This document shows positions 10,509 to 18,452 of a DNA stretch of 64,000 bases, one piece after another. Under the pieces are notes generated by a model. The model saw only the letters and a list, made by a program, of their open reading frames with translations, did not search any database and had not been told where the DNA came from. Origin of the DNA: Blastococcus fimeti (lineage in GTDB: Bacteria; Actinomycetota; Actinomycetes; Mycobacteriales; Geodermatophilaceae); contig FNAW01000002.1 in assembly GCA_900102115.1 (NCBI GenBank), positions 496,001-560,000 of the forward strand, given 5' to 3'. Position 1 is the first letter of the stretch; the number at the start of each line of letters is the position of its first letter. A program made the translations under genes and the position numbers.

Positions 10509-11012
10509 TCAGCCGCGCAGGGCCGACCGCTGGCCGGGCGCAGGCAGGACGTCGGGCGCCAGAACCGAACCCAGCGCCTGGACGGTGCTGCGCAGGTCGT
10601 CGGTGGCCTGCTCGCCGAGCGCGCCGACGATCCCGTGCAGCACGCGGATCCGCAGCCCCTCGACCTGCTGCTGCACCACGCGCCCGCTCTCCGTGAGCCG
10701 CCAGGCCCCCGGGTGCTCACCGCCGGCGCCCGTCACGAGGCCGCGGCCACGGAGAGCCCGCAGGGTCGCCGCCGCGGCGTCGTCCACCTGACCGGTCAGC
10801 TCGGCGACGACGGCCGTCCGCTCCGCCCCGCCGGCCACCGCGAGCAGCGTCGAGAGCTCGGCACTGCGGAGGTTCGTCAGCTCCTCCACCCGCCGGCGCA
10901 ACCCCTCGGCCGCGCCGGCCAGCCCGGTGAGGTCGTCCATCAGCGCGAGCACGCCGGCCATGGAGGTCCCCGGCGGGGCCGGGAGCGCCAGGACGGCTCT
11001 GACGGTGCTCAC
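10509..11012 (-). CDS. MarR-like winged-helix protein, 167 aa
   Basis: Probable DNA-binding regulator. The centre reads LRSAELSTLLAVA, VDDAAAATLRALRGRGLVTG and then WRLTESGRVVQQQ. That matches helix-turn-helix plus wing layout of MarR proteins (LT..G at the wing). The GTG start at 11012 overlaps the TGA of terC copy 2 by GTGA, so it is translationally coupled and co-transcribed behind the same riboswitch. It could regulate the terC pair, which is inference. The recognition helix is not a close match to any named regulator. Confidence 0.72.
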   Translation of the reverse strand: MSTVRAVLALPAPPGTSMAGVLALMDDLTGLAGAAEGLRRRVEELTNLRSAELSTLLAVAGGAERTAVVAELTGQVDDAAAATLRALRGRGLVTGAGGEHPGAWRLTESGRVVQQQVEGLRIRVLHGIVGALGEQATDDLRSTVQALGSVLAPDVLPAPGQRSALRG

Positions 11013-12142
11013 CGGGGATCCAGCACGTCGGCGGTCCGGTCGGTCACCTCGGTCACCTCGGTCGCCTCGGTCGCCTCGGCCGGCATGCCCGACTCGGGGG
11101 CCGGCGGGGCGTCCGTCCGCTGGACGTCGTCCACGGGACGACCCGCGGCGGCGAGCTCCGCCCGCTCGTCCTTGTCGCGGCGGTTCTTCGCCAGGCTGGC
11201 CACCGTGGTCCCCACGAGCGTCACGAGGATGACCGCCAGCGACAGCCAGGTCGGGATCTCGGGGATCACGGTGATGTGCTCGCCGCCGTTGACGAACGGC
11301 AGCTCGTTGGTGTGCAGCGCGTGGATGACCAGCTTCGCGCCGATGAAGCCGAGGATCACGGCCAGGCCGTAGGAGAGGTAGACCAGCCGGTCGAGCAGGC
11401 CGTCGATGAGGAAGAACAGCTGGCGCAGGCCCAGCAGCGAGAACGCGTTCGCGGCGAAGACCAGGTAGGTCTCCTGCGTGAGCCCGAAGATCGCCGGGAT
11501 CGAGTCGACGGCGAAGAGGATGTCGGCGCTGCCGATGGCGATCAGCGCGATGGCCAGCGGGGTGATGAACCGCTTGCCGTCGAGGCGGACCGACAGCTTG
11601 TCGGAGTGGTACTCGTCGGTGGTCGGGAAGGCCTTCTTCGCGGCCCGCAGGAGCACGTTTTCCTTGTAGTCCTCGTGGCCGTCGTGACCACCGGACCGGG
11701 CCTGCACCCAGGCGGTGTAGATCAGGATCGCGCCGAAGAGGTAGAAGACCCAGCTGAAGTTCTCGATGGCAGCGGCGCCGACAAGGATGAAGACCGTGCG
11801 CAGCACCAGGGCGAAGGTGATGCCGTAGAGCAGCACCTTCTGCTGCAGTTCCCGGGGCACCCCGAAGCTGGCCATGATCAGCACGAAGACGAAGAGGTTG
11901 TCGATCGACAGGCTCTTCTCGGTGATGTAGCCGGCGAAGTACTCACCGCCGAACTGGGCGCCGTAGAACCAGAAGATCAGCAGCCCGAAGACCACGGCGA
12001 TGCCGACGTAGACCCCCGACCAGATCGCGGACTCGCGGAGCGTGGGCGCGTGCGGCGTCCGCACGTGGCCGATGAGGTCGAACAGCAGCATGCCGACGAT
12101 CAGGCCGACGGTGAGTGCCCACACCCAGAAGGGGACGTCCAA
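11009..12142 (-). CDS. TerC family integral membrane protein, copy 2 (TTG start)
   Basis: Paralogue of the protein at 9174-10268, 377 residues, with SIDNLFVFVLIM and AVDSIPAIFG motifs. A longer frame with an ATG at 12199 would place its first 19 codons inside the riboswitch core. The TTG at 12142 has GGAGG at 12150-12154, 7 nt upstream, and gives an N-terminus (LDVPFWVWALT) that aligns with copy 1 (MELPVWFEVAT). I therefore prefer TTG. The C-terminal tail carries a run of ATEATEVTEVT-like repeats. It overlaps the MarR-like gene downstream by 4 nt. Confidence 0.9.
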   Translation of the reverse strand: MDVPFWVWALTVGLIVGMLLFDLIGHVRTPHAPTLRESAIWSGVYVGIAVVFGLLIFWFYGAQFGGEYFAGYITEKSLSIDNLFVFVLIMASFGVPRELQQKVLLYGITFALVLRTVFILVGAAAIENFSWVFYLFGAILIYTAWVQARSGGHDGHEDYKENVLLRAAKKAFPTTDEYHSDKLSVRLDGKRFITPLAIALIAIGSADILFAVDSIPAIFGLTQETYLVFAANAFSLLGLRQLFFLIDGLLDRLVYLSYGLAVILGFIGAKLVIHALHTNELPFVNGGEHITVIPEIPTWLSLAVILVTLVGTTVASLAKNRRDKDERAELAAAGRPVDDVQRTDAPPAPESGMPAEATEATEVTEVTDRTADVLDPR

Positions 12143-12162
12143 GGAAAAGCCTCCGATGACTG

Positions 12163-12280
12163 GCGTTGCGTCAGTACCGGAGGTCTCTCCCATCGCCACC
12201 AGAGGTGTCGACCGGCGGGCCGGGGGTCATGGAACCCCGTACTGACGACCTCGCCGCGCAGGGATACTCCCCTCCACGGA
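12163..12280 (-). ncRNA. yybP-ykoY (Mn2+-sensing) riboswitch upstream of terC copy 2
   Basis: The minus strand shows GGGGAGTATC (12263-12272 complement), a CGTCAGTACG segment and GAGACCTCCGG (12178-12188 complement), the same order and spacing as at 10290-10405. It directly precedes the terC copy 2 / marR-like pair. Parts of the two elements are near identical, suggesting duplication of the riboswitch together with its gene. Confidence 0.88.
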
Positions 12281-12373
12281 CGCGCTCGCTGAGCGCATCT
12301 CTCTGGCCCCAACGGCTCGGTGACCGGCTGTGTTCCCGGACCTCCGGATCGTTTCCGGCGGCCGGCCGCCGCG

Positions 12374-13792
12374 TCAGGCGCCGGTGGCCAGGAACGCCGC
12401 GCGGGCGTGCCGGAGCATCCGCTCCCGCTCGGCGGCCCGCAGGTACCCGGCGTCGATCTGCTCGTCGACCGCCGCGGCGTACCGCTCCAGGTACCCCTCG
12501 ACGTCGCCGTACCGCTCGTGCAGCTCGTCGGCGGCGAACGGCTGCCAGCCGCCCCAGTTCCCGCACACGTCGGTGATCGACGAGGTGCCCACCGGGCTCA
12601 GCGCCACGGGCAGGGGCCGGCCCAGCGGGACCACCGCGTCGGGGAACCGGACACCCCCGAGCGGCTGCCCCGTGTCCTCGTCCGCCGCGGGCACGGACAG
12701 CGCCACCCCGGGCAGCTCGTTGACGGTCGATCCCTCGGGCGGCGCGACCAGGTCGAAACGCGCCGTCGGCGGCAGCTCTGCGGCCCCGCCGCGGAGGACG
12801 TCGGCCACGTCGGCCACCAGGCTGCGCAGGTAGGGCTCGTAGGAGATCGGGTTGCGCGGTACCTCGACGCCCCCGTTGCACCCGAGCAGACCGAACACGA
12901 CCGCGTCCGGGTAGGTGCGCCCGGCGTGCGGTGCCGGCCAGTCGTACCGGGGCACGTCGCGGCCGCCGTGCGCCTGTGCGGTGACGCTGGCCCGGAGCCG
13001 GTAGTAGTCGGTGTAGGTGGCGACGTCCACGAACAGCGGATCGCTGTCCGGACGGGTGAGCACCTGCTCGTAGCCGAGCGGCACCCCGTTCTCCAGCAGG
13101 TAGGGGCGCTGCTCCTCCTCCCCCGCGAGCTGGTTGATCGCCAGCCAGTTGCCCATGCCGGAGACCGCTAGCGCCGCGTCGAAGACCCGGCCGCCGGTGA
13201 GCGGGTCGACGTTGAAGCCCTCGGCCACCAGCGTGGTGACGAACCAGGCGCTCTGGCTGATGCCGGCCAGGATGGACGCGCGGAACCGCGGCAGTGCCGG
13301 CCCGTCGGGGGCGTTCCCGACCCGGCCGGTCAGCAGCCGGCCGAAGTCGCGGACGACGACCTCGCCGATGCCCTGCGCTGTGGCGGGGACGCCGGCGGCG
13401 ATCCCGGTCTCCCACTGCACGCGGGCGTAGCCGAGCCCGTGCTCGGCGAGGAAGCCGGTGCCCCGGCCCGGCGGGTAGACCGCGGTCGTCGGGGAGCTGT
13501 CGGTCGAGCCGAGCGCGAACTGCTCGACGCTGACCAGCACCGCCGGGCGGCCCCGGTTCTCGGCATCGACGAGGACGAGGTCGCCGCCCTCGGCGGGGGC
13601 GACCACCTCGAACTCCGCGCTGTAGGCGTAGCGGCCCTGCTCGTCGGTGGGCAGCTCCGCCAGACCGGCCACCCGCTCCCCCGGGTCCACGACGCCGTGC
13701 ACCGTGCCCGTCGTCCGCTGCCAGGTGTGCCCGCCCAGCTCGATCGGGGCGGTGGTGGCGTGGACAGCGGTGATCACCGACGTACGGGTCAT
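12374..13792 (-). CDS. Alpha/beta hydrolase domain-containing protein (Abhydrolase_10-like)
   Basis: Protein of 472 residues resembling the alpha/beta hydrolase domain family PF20091. The nucleophile elbow is probably GISQSA in ILAGISQSAWFVTTL. The C-terminal region has DVCGNWGGWQPF and an alpha-helical tail typical of these proteins. There is no obvious signal peptide. The ATG at 13792 lies 16 nt after the uvrB stop on the same strand, so it is probably co-transcribed with uvrB; a GGAG lies about 9 nt before it. The substrate is unknown, and the family assignment is from overall pattern only. Confidence 0.7.
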   Translation of the reverse strand: MTRTSVITAVHATTAPIELGGHTWQRTTGTVHGVVDPGERVAGLAELPTDEQGRYAYSAEFEVVAPAEGGDLVLVDAENRGRPAVLVSVEQFALGSTDSSPTTAVYPPGRGTGFLAEHGLGYARVQWETGIAAGVPATAQGIGEVVVRDFGRLLTGRVGNAPDGPALPRFRASILAGISQSAWFVTTLVAEGFNVDPLTGGRVFDAALAVSGMGNWLAINQLAGEEEQRPYLLENGVPLGYEQVLTRPDSDPLFVDVATYTDYYRLRASVTAQAHGGRDVPRYDWPAPHAGRTYPDAVVFGLLGCNGGVEVPRNPISYEPYLRSLVADVADVLRGGAAELPPTARFDLVAPPEGSTVNELPGVALSVPAADEDTGQPLGGVRFPDAVVPLGRPLPVALSPVGTSSITDVCGNWGGWQPFAADELHERYGDVEGYLERYAAAVDEQIDAGYLRAAERERMLRHARAAFLATGA

Positions 13793-13808
13793 GCGAGCGG
13801 CTCCGGGA

Positions 13809-15926
13809 TCAGGCGTGCGCGGCGTCGAACTGGCGGAGTTCCTTCTTCAGCTCGGTCAGCTCGTCGCGCAGCCTCGCCGCGACCTCGAACTGCAGCTCCC
13901 GCGCCGCGGAGAGCATCTGCTCGTTCATCGTCTGGATCATGTCCGCCAGCTCGGCCCGCGGCAGCCCCTGCACGTCGATGGACCCGGCCTTCGCCTTGCC
14001 CTTGGACGACAGCCCGGGGACCGGCGACTTGCCGCGCGACTGCTGCCGGCCCGAGCCGCCGAGCATCTCGGTCGCCGCGTCGGCGTCCTCGGCGGCCTTG
14101 TAGATGCCGTCGAGGATGTCGACGATCTTCTTCCGCAGCGGCTGCGGGTCCACCCCGTGCGCGGTGTTGTAGGCGATCTGCTTCTCGCGCCGCCGGTTCG
14201 TCTCGTCGATGGCCTGTGCCATCGACGGCGTGATCTTGTCGGCGTACATGTGCACCTGACCGGAGACGTTGCGCGCCGCGCGGCCGATGGTCTGGATCAG
14301 CGACTTGCCCGACCGGAGGAAGCCCTCCTTGTCGGCGTCGAGGATCGCCACCAGGGAGACCTCGGGGAGGTCGAGCCCCTCGCGCAGCAGGTTGATACCG
14401 ACCAGGACGTCGTACTCCCCCTGCCGGAGCTCGCGCAGCAGCTCGACCCGGCGCAGCGTGTCCACCTCGGAGTGCAGGTACCGCACCTTGATGCCCAGCT
14501 CGAGCAGGTAGTCGGTGAGGTCCTCGGACATCTTCTTGGTCAGCGTGGTGACCAGGATCCGCTCGTCCTTCTCCGTGCGGAGCCGGATCTCGTGCACCAG
14601 GTCGTCGATCTGCCCCTTGGTCGGCTTGACGACGACCTCCGGGTCGATCAGGCCGGTCGGCCGGATGACCTGCTCGACGACGTCGCCCTGCACCTTGCCC
14701 AGCTCGTAGTCGCCCGGCGTCGCCGACAGGTAGACCGTCTGCTTGATCCGGTCGGTGAACTCCTCCCACTTGAGCGGGCGGTTGTCCATCGCGGAGGGCA
14801 GCCGGAAGCCGTGCTCGACCAGGGTGCGCTTGCGGCTCATGTCGCCCTCGTACATGCCGCCGATCTGCGGCACGGTCACGTGCGACTCGTCGACGACCAG
14901 CAGGAAGTCGTCCGGGAAGTAGTCGATGAGACAGGCGCCGGCGCTGCCGGGCGCGCGGCCGTCGATGTGCCGCGAGTAGTTCTCGATGCCGGAGCAGAAA
15001 CCGACCTGCCGCATCATCTCGATGTCGTAGGTCGTGCGCATGCGCAGCCGCTGGGACTCCAGCAGCTTGCCCTGCCGGTCGAGCTCCGCCAGCCGCGTCT
15101 CGAGCTCGGCCTCGATGCTGCGGATCGCCCGCTCCATGCGGTCGGGCCCGGCGACGTAGTGGCTGGCCGGGAAGACGAAGAGCTCCTCGACCTCGCGGAC
15201 GACCTCGCCGGTCAGCGGGTGCAGGTAGTAGAGCCGCTCGACCTCGTCGCCGAACATCTCGATGCGGACGGCGAGCTCCTCGTACACCGGGAAGACCTCG
15301 ATCGTGTCCCCCCGCACCCGGAAGGTGCCGCGGGTGAAGGAGAGGTCGTTGCGGGTGTACTGCTCGGTGACCAGTGTGCGGAGCAGCTCGTCGCGGTCCC
15401 GCTCCTCACCCTTCCGGATCTTGAGCGCCCGTTCGACGTACTCCTGCGGCGTGCCCAGGCCGTAGATGCAGGAGACCGTCGAGACGACGATGACGTCGCG
15501 CCGCGTGAGCAGGCTGTTGGTCGCCGAGTGCCGCAGCCGCTCGACCTCCTCGTTGATCGAGGAGTCCTTCTCGATGTAGGTATCGGTCTGCGGGACGTAC
15601 GCCTCGGGCTGGTAGTAGTCGTAGTAGGAGACGAAGTACTCGACGGCGGCGTCGGGCAGCAGCTCCTTGAACTCGTTCGCCAGCTGCGCGGCGAGCGTCT
15701 TGTTCGGGGCCATCACCAGCGTCGGGCGCTGCACCTGCTCGATGAGCCAGGCCGTCGTCGCCGACTTGCCGGTACCGGTGGCGCCGAGCAGCACCGTGTC
15801 CTGGGCGCCCGCGTTCACCCGCTCGGCGAGCGCCTTGATCGCGGCCGGCTGGTCGCCCGCCGGCTCGTACTCGCTGACGACGCGGAAGCGGCCCTGGGTG
15901 GGCCTGATGTCGGTGGTCGTGCGCAC
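13809..15926 (-). CDS. uvrB: UvrB, excinuclease ABC subunit B
   Basis: DNA helicase-like damage verifier of nucleotide excision repair, 705 residues (E. coli 673). Walker A GATGTGKS is at 48-55. The beta-hairpin region ([20 protein letters not shown]) and helicase motifs ([18 protein letters not shown]) are visible. The C-terminal UVR motif that contacts UvrC lies at about 660-695. The GTG at 15926 is preceded by TACCGT with 7 nt between, suggesting a leaderless start. The upstream region lacks a TCGAAC-N4-GTTCGA SOS box. It is divergent from glgX across a 414-nt gap holding an sRNA candidate. Confidence 0.98.
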   Translation of the reverse strand: MRTTTDIRPTQGRFRVVSEYEPAGDQPAAIKALAERVNAGAQDTVLLGATGTGKSATTAWLIEQVQRPTLVMAPNKTLAAQLANEFKELLPDAAVEYFVSYYDYYQPEAYVPQTDTYIEKDSSINEEVERLRHSATNSLLTRRDVIVVSTVSCIYGLGTPQEYVERALKIRKGEERDRDELLRTLVTEQYTRNDLSFTRGTFRVRGDTIEVFPVYEELAVRIEMFGDEVERLYYLHPLTGEVVREVEELFVFPASHYVAGPDRMERAIRSIEAELETRLAELDRQGKLLESQRLRMRTTYDIEMMRQVGFCSGIENYSRHIDGRAPGSAGACLIDYFPDDFLLVVDESHVTVPQIGGMYEGDMSRKRTLVEHGFRLPSAMDNRPLKWEEFTDRIKQTVYLSATPGDYELGKVQGDVVEQVIRPTGLIDPEVVVKPTKGQIDDLVHEIRLRTEKDERILVTTLTKKMSEDLTDYLLELGIKVRYLHSEVDTLRRVELLRELRQGEYDVLVGINLLREGLDLPEVSLVAILDADKEGFLRSGKSLIQTIGRAARNVSGQVHMYADKITPSMAQAIDETNRRREKQIAYNTAHGVDPQPLRKKIVDILDGIYKAAEDADAATEMLGGSGRQQSRGKSPVPGLSSKGKAKAGSIDVQGLPRAELADMIQTMNEQMLSAARELQFEVAARLRDELTELKKELRQFDAAHA

Positions 15927-15933
15927 GGGGACG

Positions 15934-15939
15934 ACGGTA
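15934..15939 (-). promoter_or_regulatory. -10-like hexamer TACCGT of uvrB
   Basis: Ends 7 nt before the GTG at 15926; leaderless uvrB mRNA proposed. Confidence 0.45.
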
Positions 15940-16041
15940 CGTCGGCGGTACGACAGAACGCGCGGTCGCGAGCCGGCGACGCCCTGCGCACGCCTTCCGG
16001 GGCCCGCGTGGAACCGGACGCAACGGTCCCGTGGCAGGTAC

Positions 16042-16071
16042 TTGCGCAGGCCCTCGGGGGCGTCCTAGCGT
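16042..16071 (+). promoter_or_regulatory. Promoter of the sRNA candidate: TTGCGC-N18-TAGCGT
   Basis: The -35 TTGCGC (16042-16047) and -10 TAGCGT (16066-16071) are separated by 18 nt, a good match to the housekeeping sigma pattern. The start site would be near 16078. Confidence 0.6.
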
Positions 16072-16077
16072 CCCGCC

Positions 16078-16185
16078 TCGCAGGAGCATCCCCTCGGGCC
16101 AGCGCCACCCGGACCCCCCGGGCGAGGTCGGCCCGGCGCTCCGCGCACGGCGCCCTCGCGGGCTCCCCGCGAGGGCGCCGTCGTG
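16078..16185 (+). ncRNA. Small RNA candidate, 6C-like, with own terminator
   Basis: This ~108-nt stretch sits between divergent uvrB and glgX. It has a promoter just upstream and a perfect 16-bp hairpin at its end (16147-16162 pairs with 16166-16181). In the middle, AGCGCC (16101-16106) pairs with GGCGCT (16135-16140) and encloses a run of six C (16114-16119); an earlier CATCCCC lies at 16088. C-rich loops of this kind are the hallmark of the actinobacterial 6C RNA family. It could instead be a glgX leader with an attenuator. A scan with Rfam RF01066 would decide. Confidence 0.55.
16147..16181 (+). terminator. GC-rich hairpin ending the sRNA candidate
   Basis: Perfect 16-bp stem with a 3-nt CTC loop, followed by TCGTGCATCC rather than a U-run. 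Such U-poor terminators are common in high-GC actinobacteria. Confidence 0.65.
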
Positions 16186-16340
16186 CATCCCCGGGGTACG
16201 ACGACGTCACACCGATCCGAGGTGTGCGGGGGCCCGGAGAGGGGCACCGCCGTACGGTCGCCCCGTCCCGGCCTCCTCCAGCGCCATCCCGGAGAGAGGC
16301 CTCGCCCCTGCACGGGGCAAGCAGCAGGAGGAACCAGTCC

Positions 16341-18452
16341 ATGACCCAGGTATGGCCCGGCAGTGCCTACCCCCTCGGGGCCACGTACGACGGCACCGGC
16401 ACCAACTTCGCGATCTTCAGCGAGGTGGCCGACAAGGTCGAGCTCTGCCTCTTCGACGACGACGGCAACGAGGAGCGCGTCCGCCTCCCCGAGATGGACG
16501 GCTACGTCTGGCACGCCTTCCTGCCCGGCATCCACGCCGGCCAGAAGTACGGCTTCCGGGTGCACGGCCCGCACGACCCCGCCCAGGGACTGCGGTGCAA
16601 CCCGAACAAGCTGCTGCTCGACCCCTACGCGAAGGCGATCGACGGCCAGATCGACTGGGACCAGTCGGTGTTCGGCTACGACTTCGAGACCAAGGAGCGC
16701 AACGACGACGACTCGGCGGCCGCCATGCCGAAGTCCGTCGTCGTCAGCCCGTTCTTCGACTGGGGCGTGGACCGCCCGCCGAGGACGCCCTACAACAAGA
16801 CGGTCATCTACGAGGCCCACGTCAAGGGCCTGACGATGACCAACCCGCGGATTCCCGAGGAGCTGCGCGGCACCTACGCCGGCGTCGCCCACCCGGCGAC
16901 GATCGAGCACCTCACCGACCTGGGCATCACCGCCATCGAGCTGCTGCCGGTGCACCAGTTCGTGCAGGACGACACCCTGCAGCAGAAGGGCCTGCGCAAC
17001 TACTGGGGCTACAACACGATCGGCTTCTTCGCCCCGCACAACGAGTACGCCAGCGACACCACCTCCGGGCAGCAGGTCCAGGAGTTCAAGGCGATGGTGC
17101 GCGCGCTGCACGAGGCGGGCATCGAGGTCATCCTCGACGTCGTCTACAACCACACGGCCGAGGGCAACCACATGGGCCCGACGCTGTCGTTCCGCGGCAT
17201 CGACAACCGCACGTACTACAAGCTCGTCGAGGGCGACGAGCAGTTCTACATGGACTACACCGGCACCGGGAACACGCTTAACGTCCGGACGCCGCAGTCC
17301 CTGCAGCTGATCATGGACTCGCTGCGCTACTGGGTCACCGAGATGCACGTCGACGGCTTCCGCTTCGACCTCGCCTCGGCCCTGGCCCGCGAGCTGCACG
17401 CCGTCGACCGGCTGGCCACCTTCTTCGACCTCGTCCACCAGGACCCGGTCGTCAGCCAGGTCAAGCTGATCGCCGAGCCCTGGGACGTGGGCGAGGGCGG
17501 CTACCAGGTCGGCAACTTCCCGGCGCTGTGGACGGAGTGGAACGGCAAGTACCGCGACACCGTCCGCGACTTCTGGCGCGGCGAGGACGCCATCGTCGGC
17601 GAGTTCGCCAGCCGGATCACCGGCTCGGCCGACCTGTACCAGCACTCCGGCCGCCGGCCCATGGCCAGCATCAACTTCGTGACCGCCCACGACGGCTTCA
17701 CGCTCAACGACCTCGTCTCCTACAACGAGAAGCACAACGAGGCCAACGGCGAGGGCAACAACGACGGCGAGAGCCACAACAGCAGCTGGAACTGCGGCGT
17801 CGAGGGCCCGACCGACGACCCGGAGATCCTGCAGCTGCGCGGCCAGCAGCGGCGCAACTTCATCGCCACGACGATGCTCAGCCAGGGCGTGCCGATGCTG
17901 CTTCACGGCGACGAGCTGGGCCGGTCGCAGGGCGGCAACAACAACGGCTACTGCCAGGACTCCGAGCTCACCTGGATCGACTGGGAGAACGTCGACCAGG
18001 GCCTGCTCGAGTTCACCAAGAAGGTCACCAAGCTCCGCTGCGACCACCCGACGTTCCGCCGGCGCCGGTTCTTCAACGGCCGGCCGGTGCGCCGGGGCCT
18101 GGGCGAGCCCGTGCCCGACATCGACTGGCTGACCCCCGCCGGGGAGCAGATGGCCGACGAGGACTGGGACGCCGGATACGCCAAGGCGCTGGCGGTCTAC
18201 CTGAACGGCGTCGGCATCCGCGAGACCGACGAGCGCGGCGAGTACGTCAAGGACGACCACTTCTTCCTGGCGTTCAACGCCTCGCACGAGACGATCGAGT
18301 TCACCCTGCCCAGCGACGACTACTCCCGGTCCTGGACGACGGTCCTCGACACCGCGGAGATGGACGAGGTCGAGCCGGTCGAGGTCAAGCCGGGCGAGAC
18401 GGTGACCGTGCAGGGTCGCTCGATCGTCGTGCTCACCGGGCCCGCGGAGTGA
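16341..18452 (+). CDS. glgX: Glycogen debranching enzyme GlgX/TreX
   Basis: Isoamylase-type GH13 enzyme of 703 residues that hydrolyses alpha-1,6 branches of glycogen, feeding linear maltodextrins to TreY. It has an N-terminal CBM48 region (about 10-130), then the GH13 motifs DVVYNH, DGFRFDLAS (nucleophile Asp), IAEPWDVG (acid Glu) and TAHDGFT. The ATG at 16341 has AGGAGGA 8-14 nt upstream, so this gene is not leaderless. Its TGA overlaps the treY GTG, a tight operon. From memory, the M. tuberculosis glgX-treY-treZ genes are contiguous; here treZ is displaced. Confidence 0.96.
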   Translation: MTQVWPGSAYPLGATYDGTGTNFAIFSEVADKVELCLFDDDGNEERVRLPEMDGYVWHAFLPGIHAGQKYGFRVHGPHDPAQGLRCNPNKLLLDPYAKAIDGQIDWDQSVFGYDFETKERNDDDSAAAMPKSVVVSPFFDWGVDRPPRTPYNKTVIYEAHVKGLTMTNPRIPEELRGTYAGVAHPATIEHLTDLGITAIELLPVHQFVQDDTLQQKGLRNYWGYNTIGFFAPHNEYASDTTSGQQVQEFKAMVRALHEAGIEVILDVVYNHTAEGNHMGPTLSFRGIDNRTYYKLVEGDEQFYMDYTGTGNTLNVRTPQSLQLIMDSLRYWVTEMHVDGFRFDLASALARELHAVDRLATFFDLVHQDPVVSQVKLIAEPWDVGEGGYQVGNFPALWTEWNGKYRDTVRDFWRGEDAIVGEFASRITGSADLYQHSGRRPMASINFVTAHDGFTLNDLVSYNEKHNEANGEGNNDGESHNSSWNCGVEGPTDDPEILQLRGQQRRNFIATTMLSQGVPMLLHGDELGRSQGGNNNGYCQDSELTWIDWENVDQGLLEFTKKVTKLRCDHPTFRRRRFFNGRPVRRGLGEPVPDIDWLTPAGEQMADEDWDAGYAKALAVYLNGVGIRETDERGEYVKDDHFFLAFNASHETIEFTLPSDDYSRSWTTVLDTAEMDEVEPVEVKPGETVTVQGRSIVVLTGPAE

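Noticed and set aside
13647..16340. Plus-strand extension of the glgX frame upstream over uvrB
   Set aside because: The frame is open for chance reasons across uvrB antisense; glgX begins at the ATG 16341 with a clear ribosome site and the family's N-terminus.
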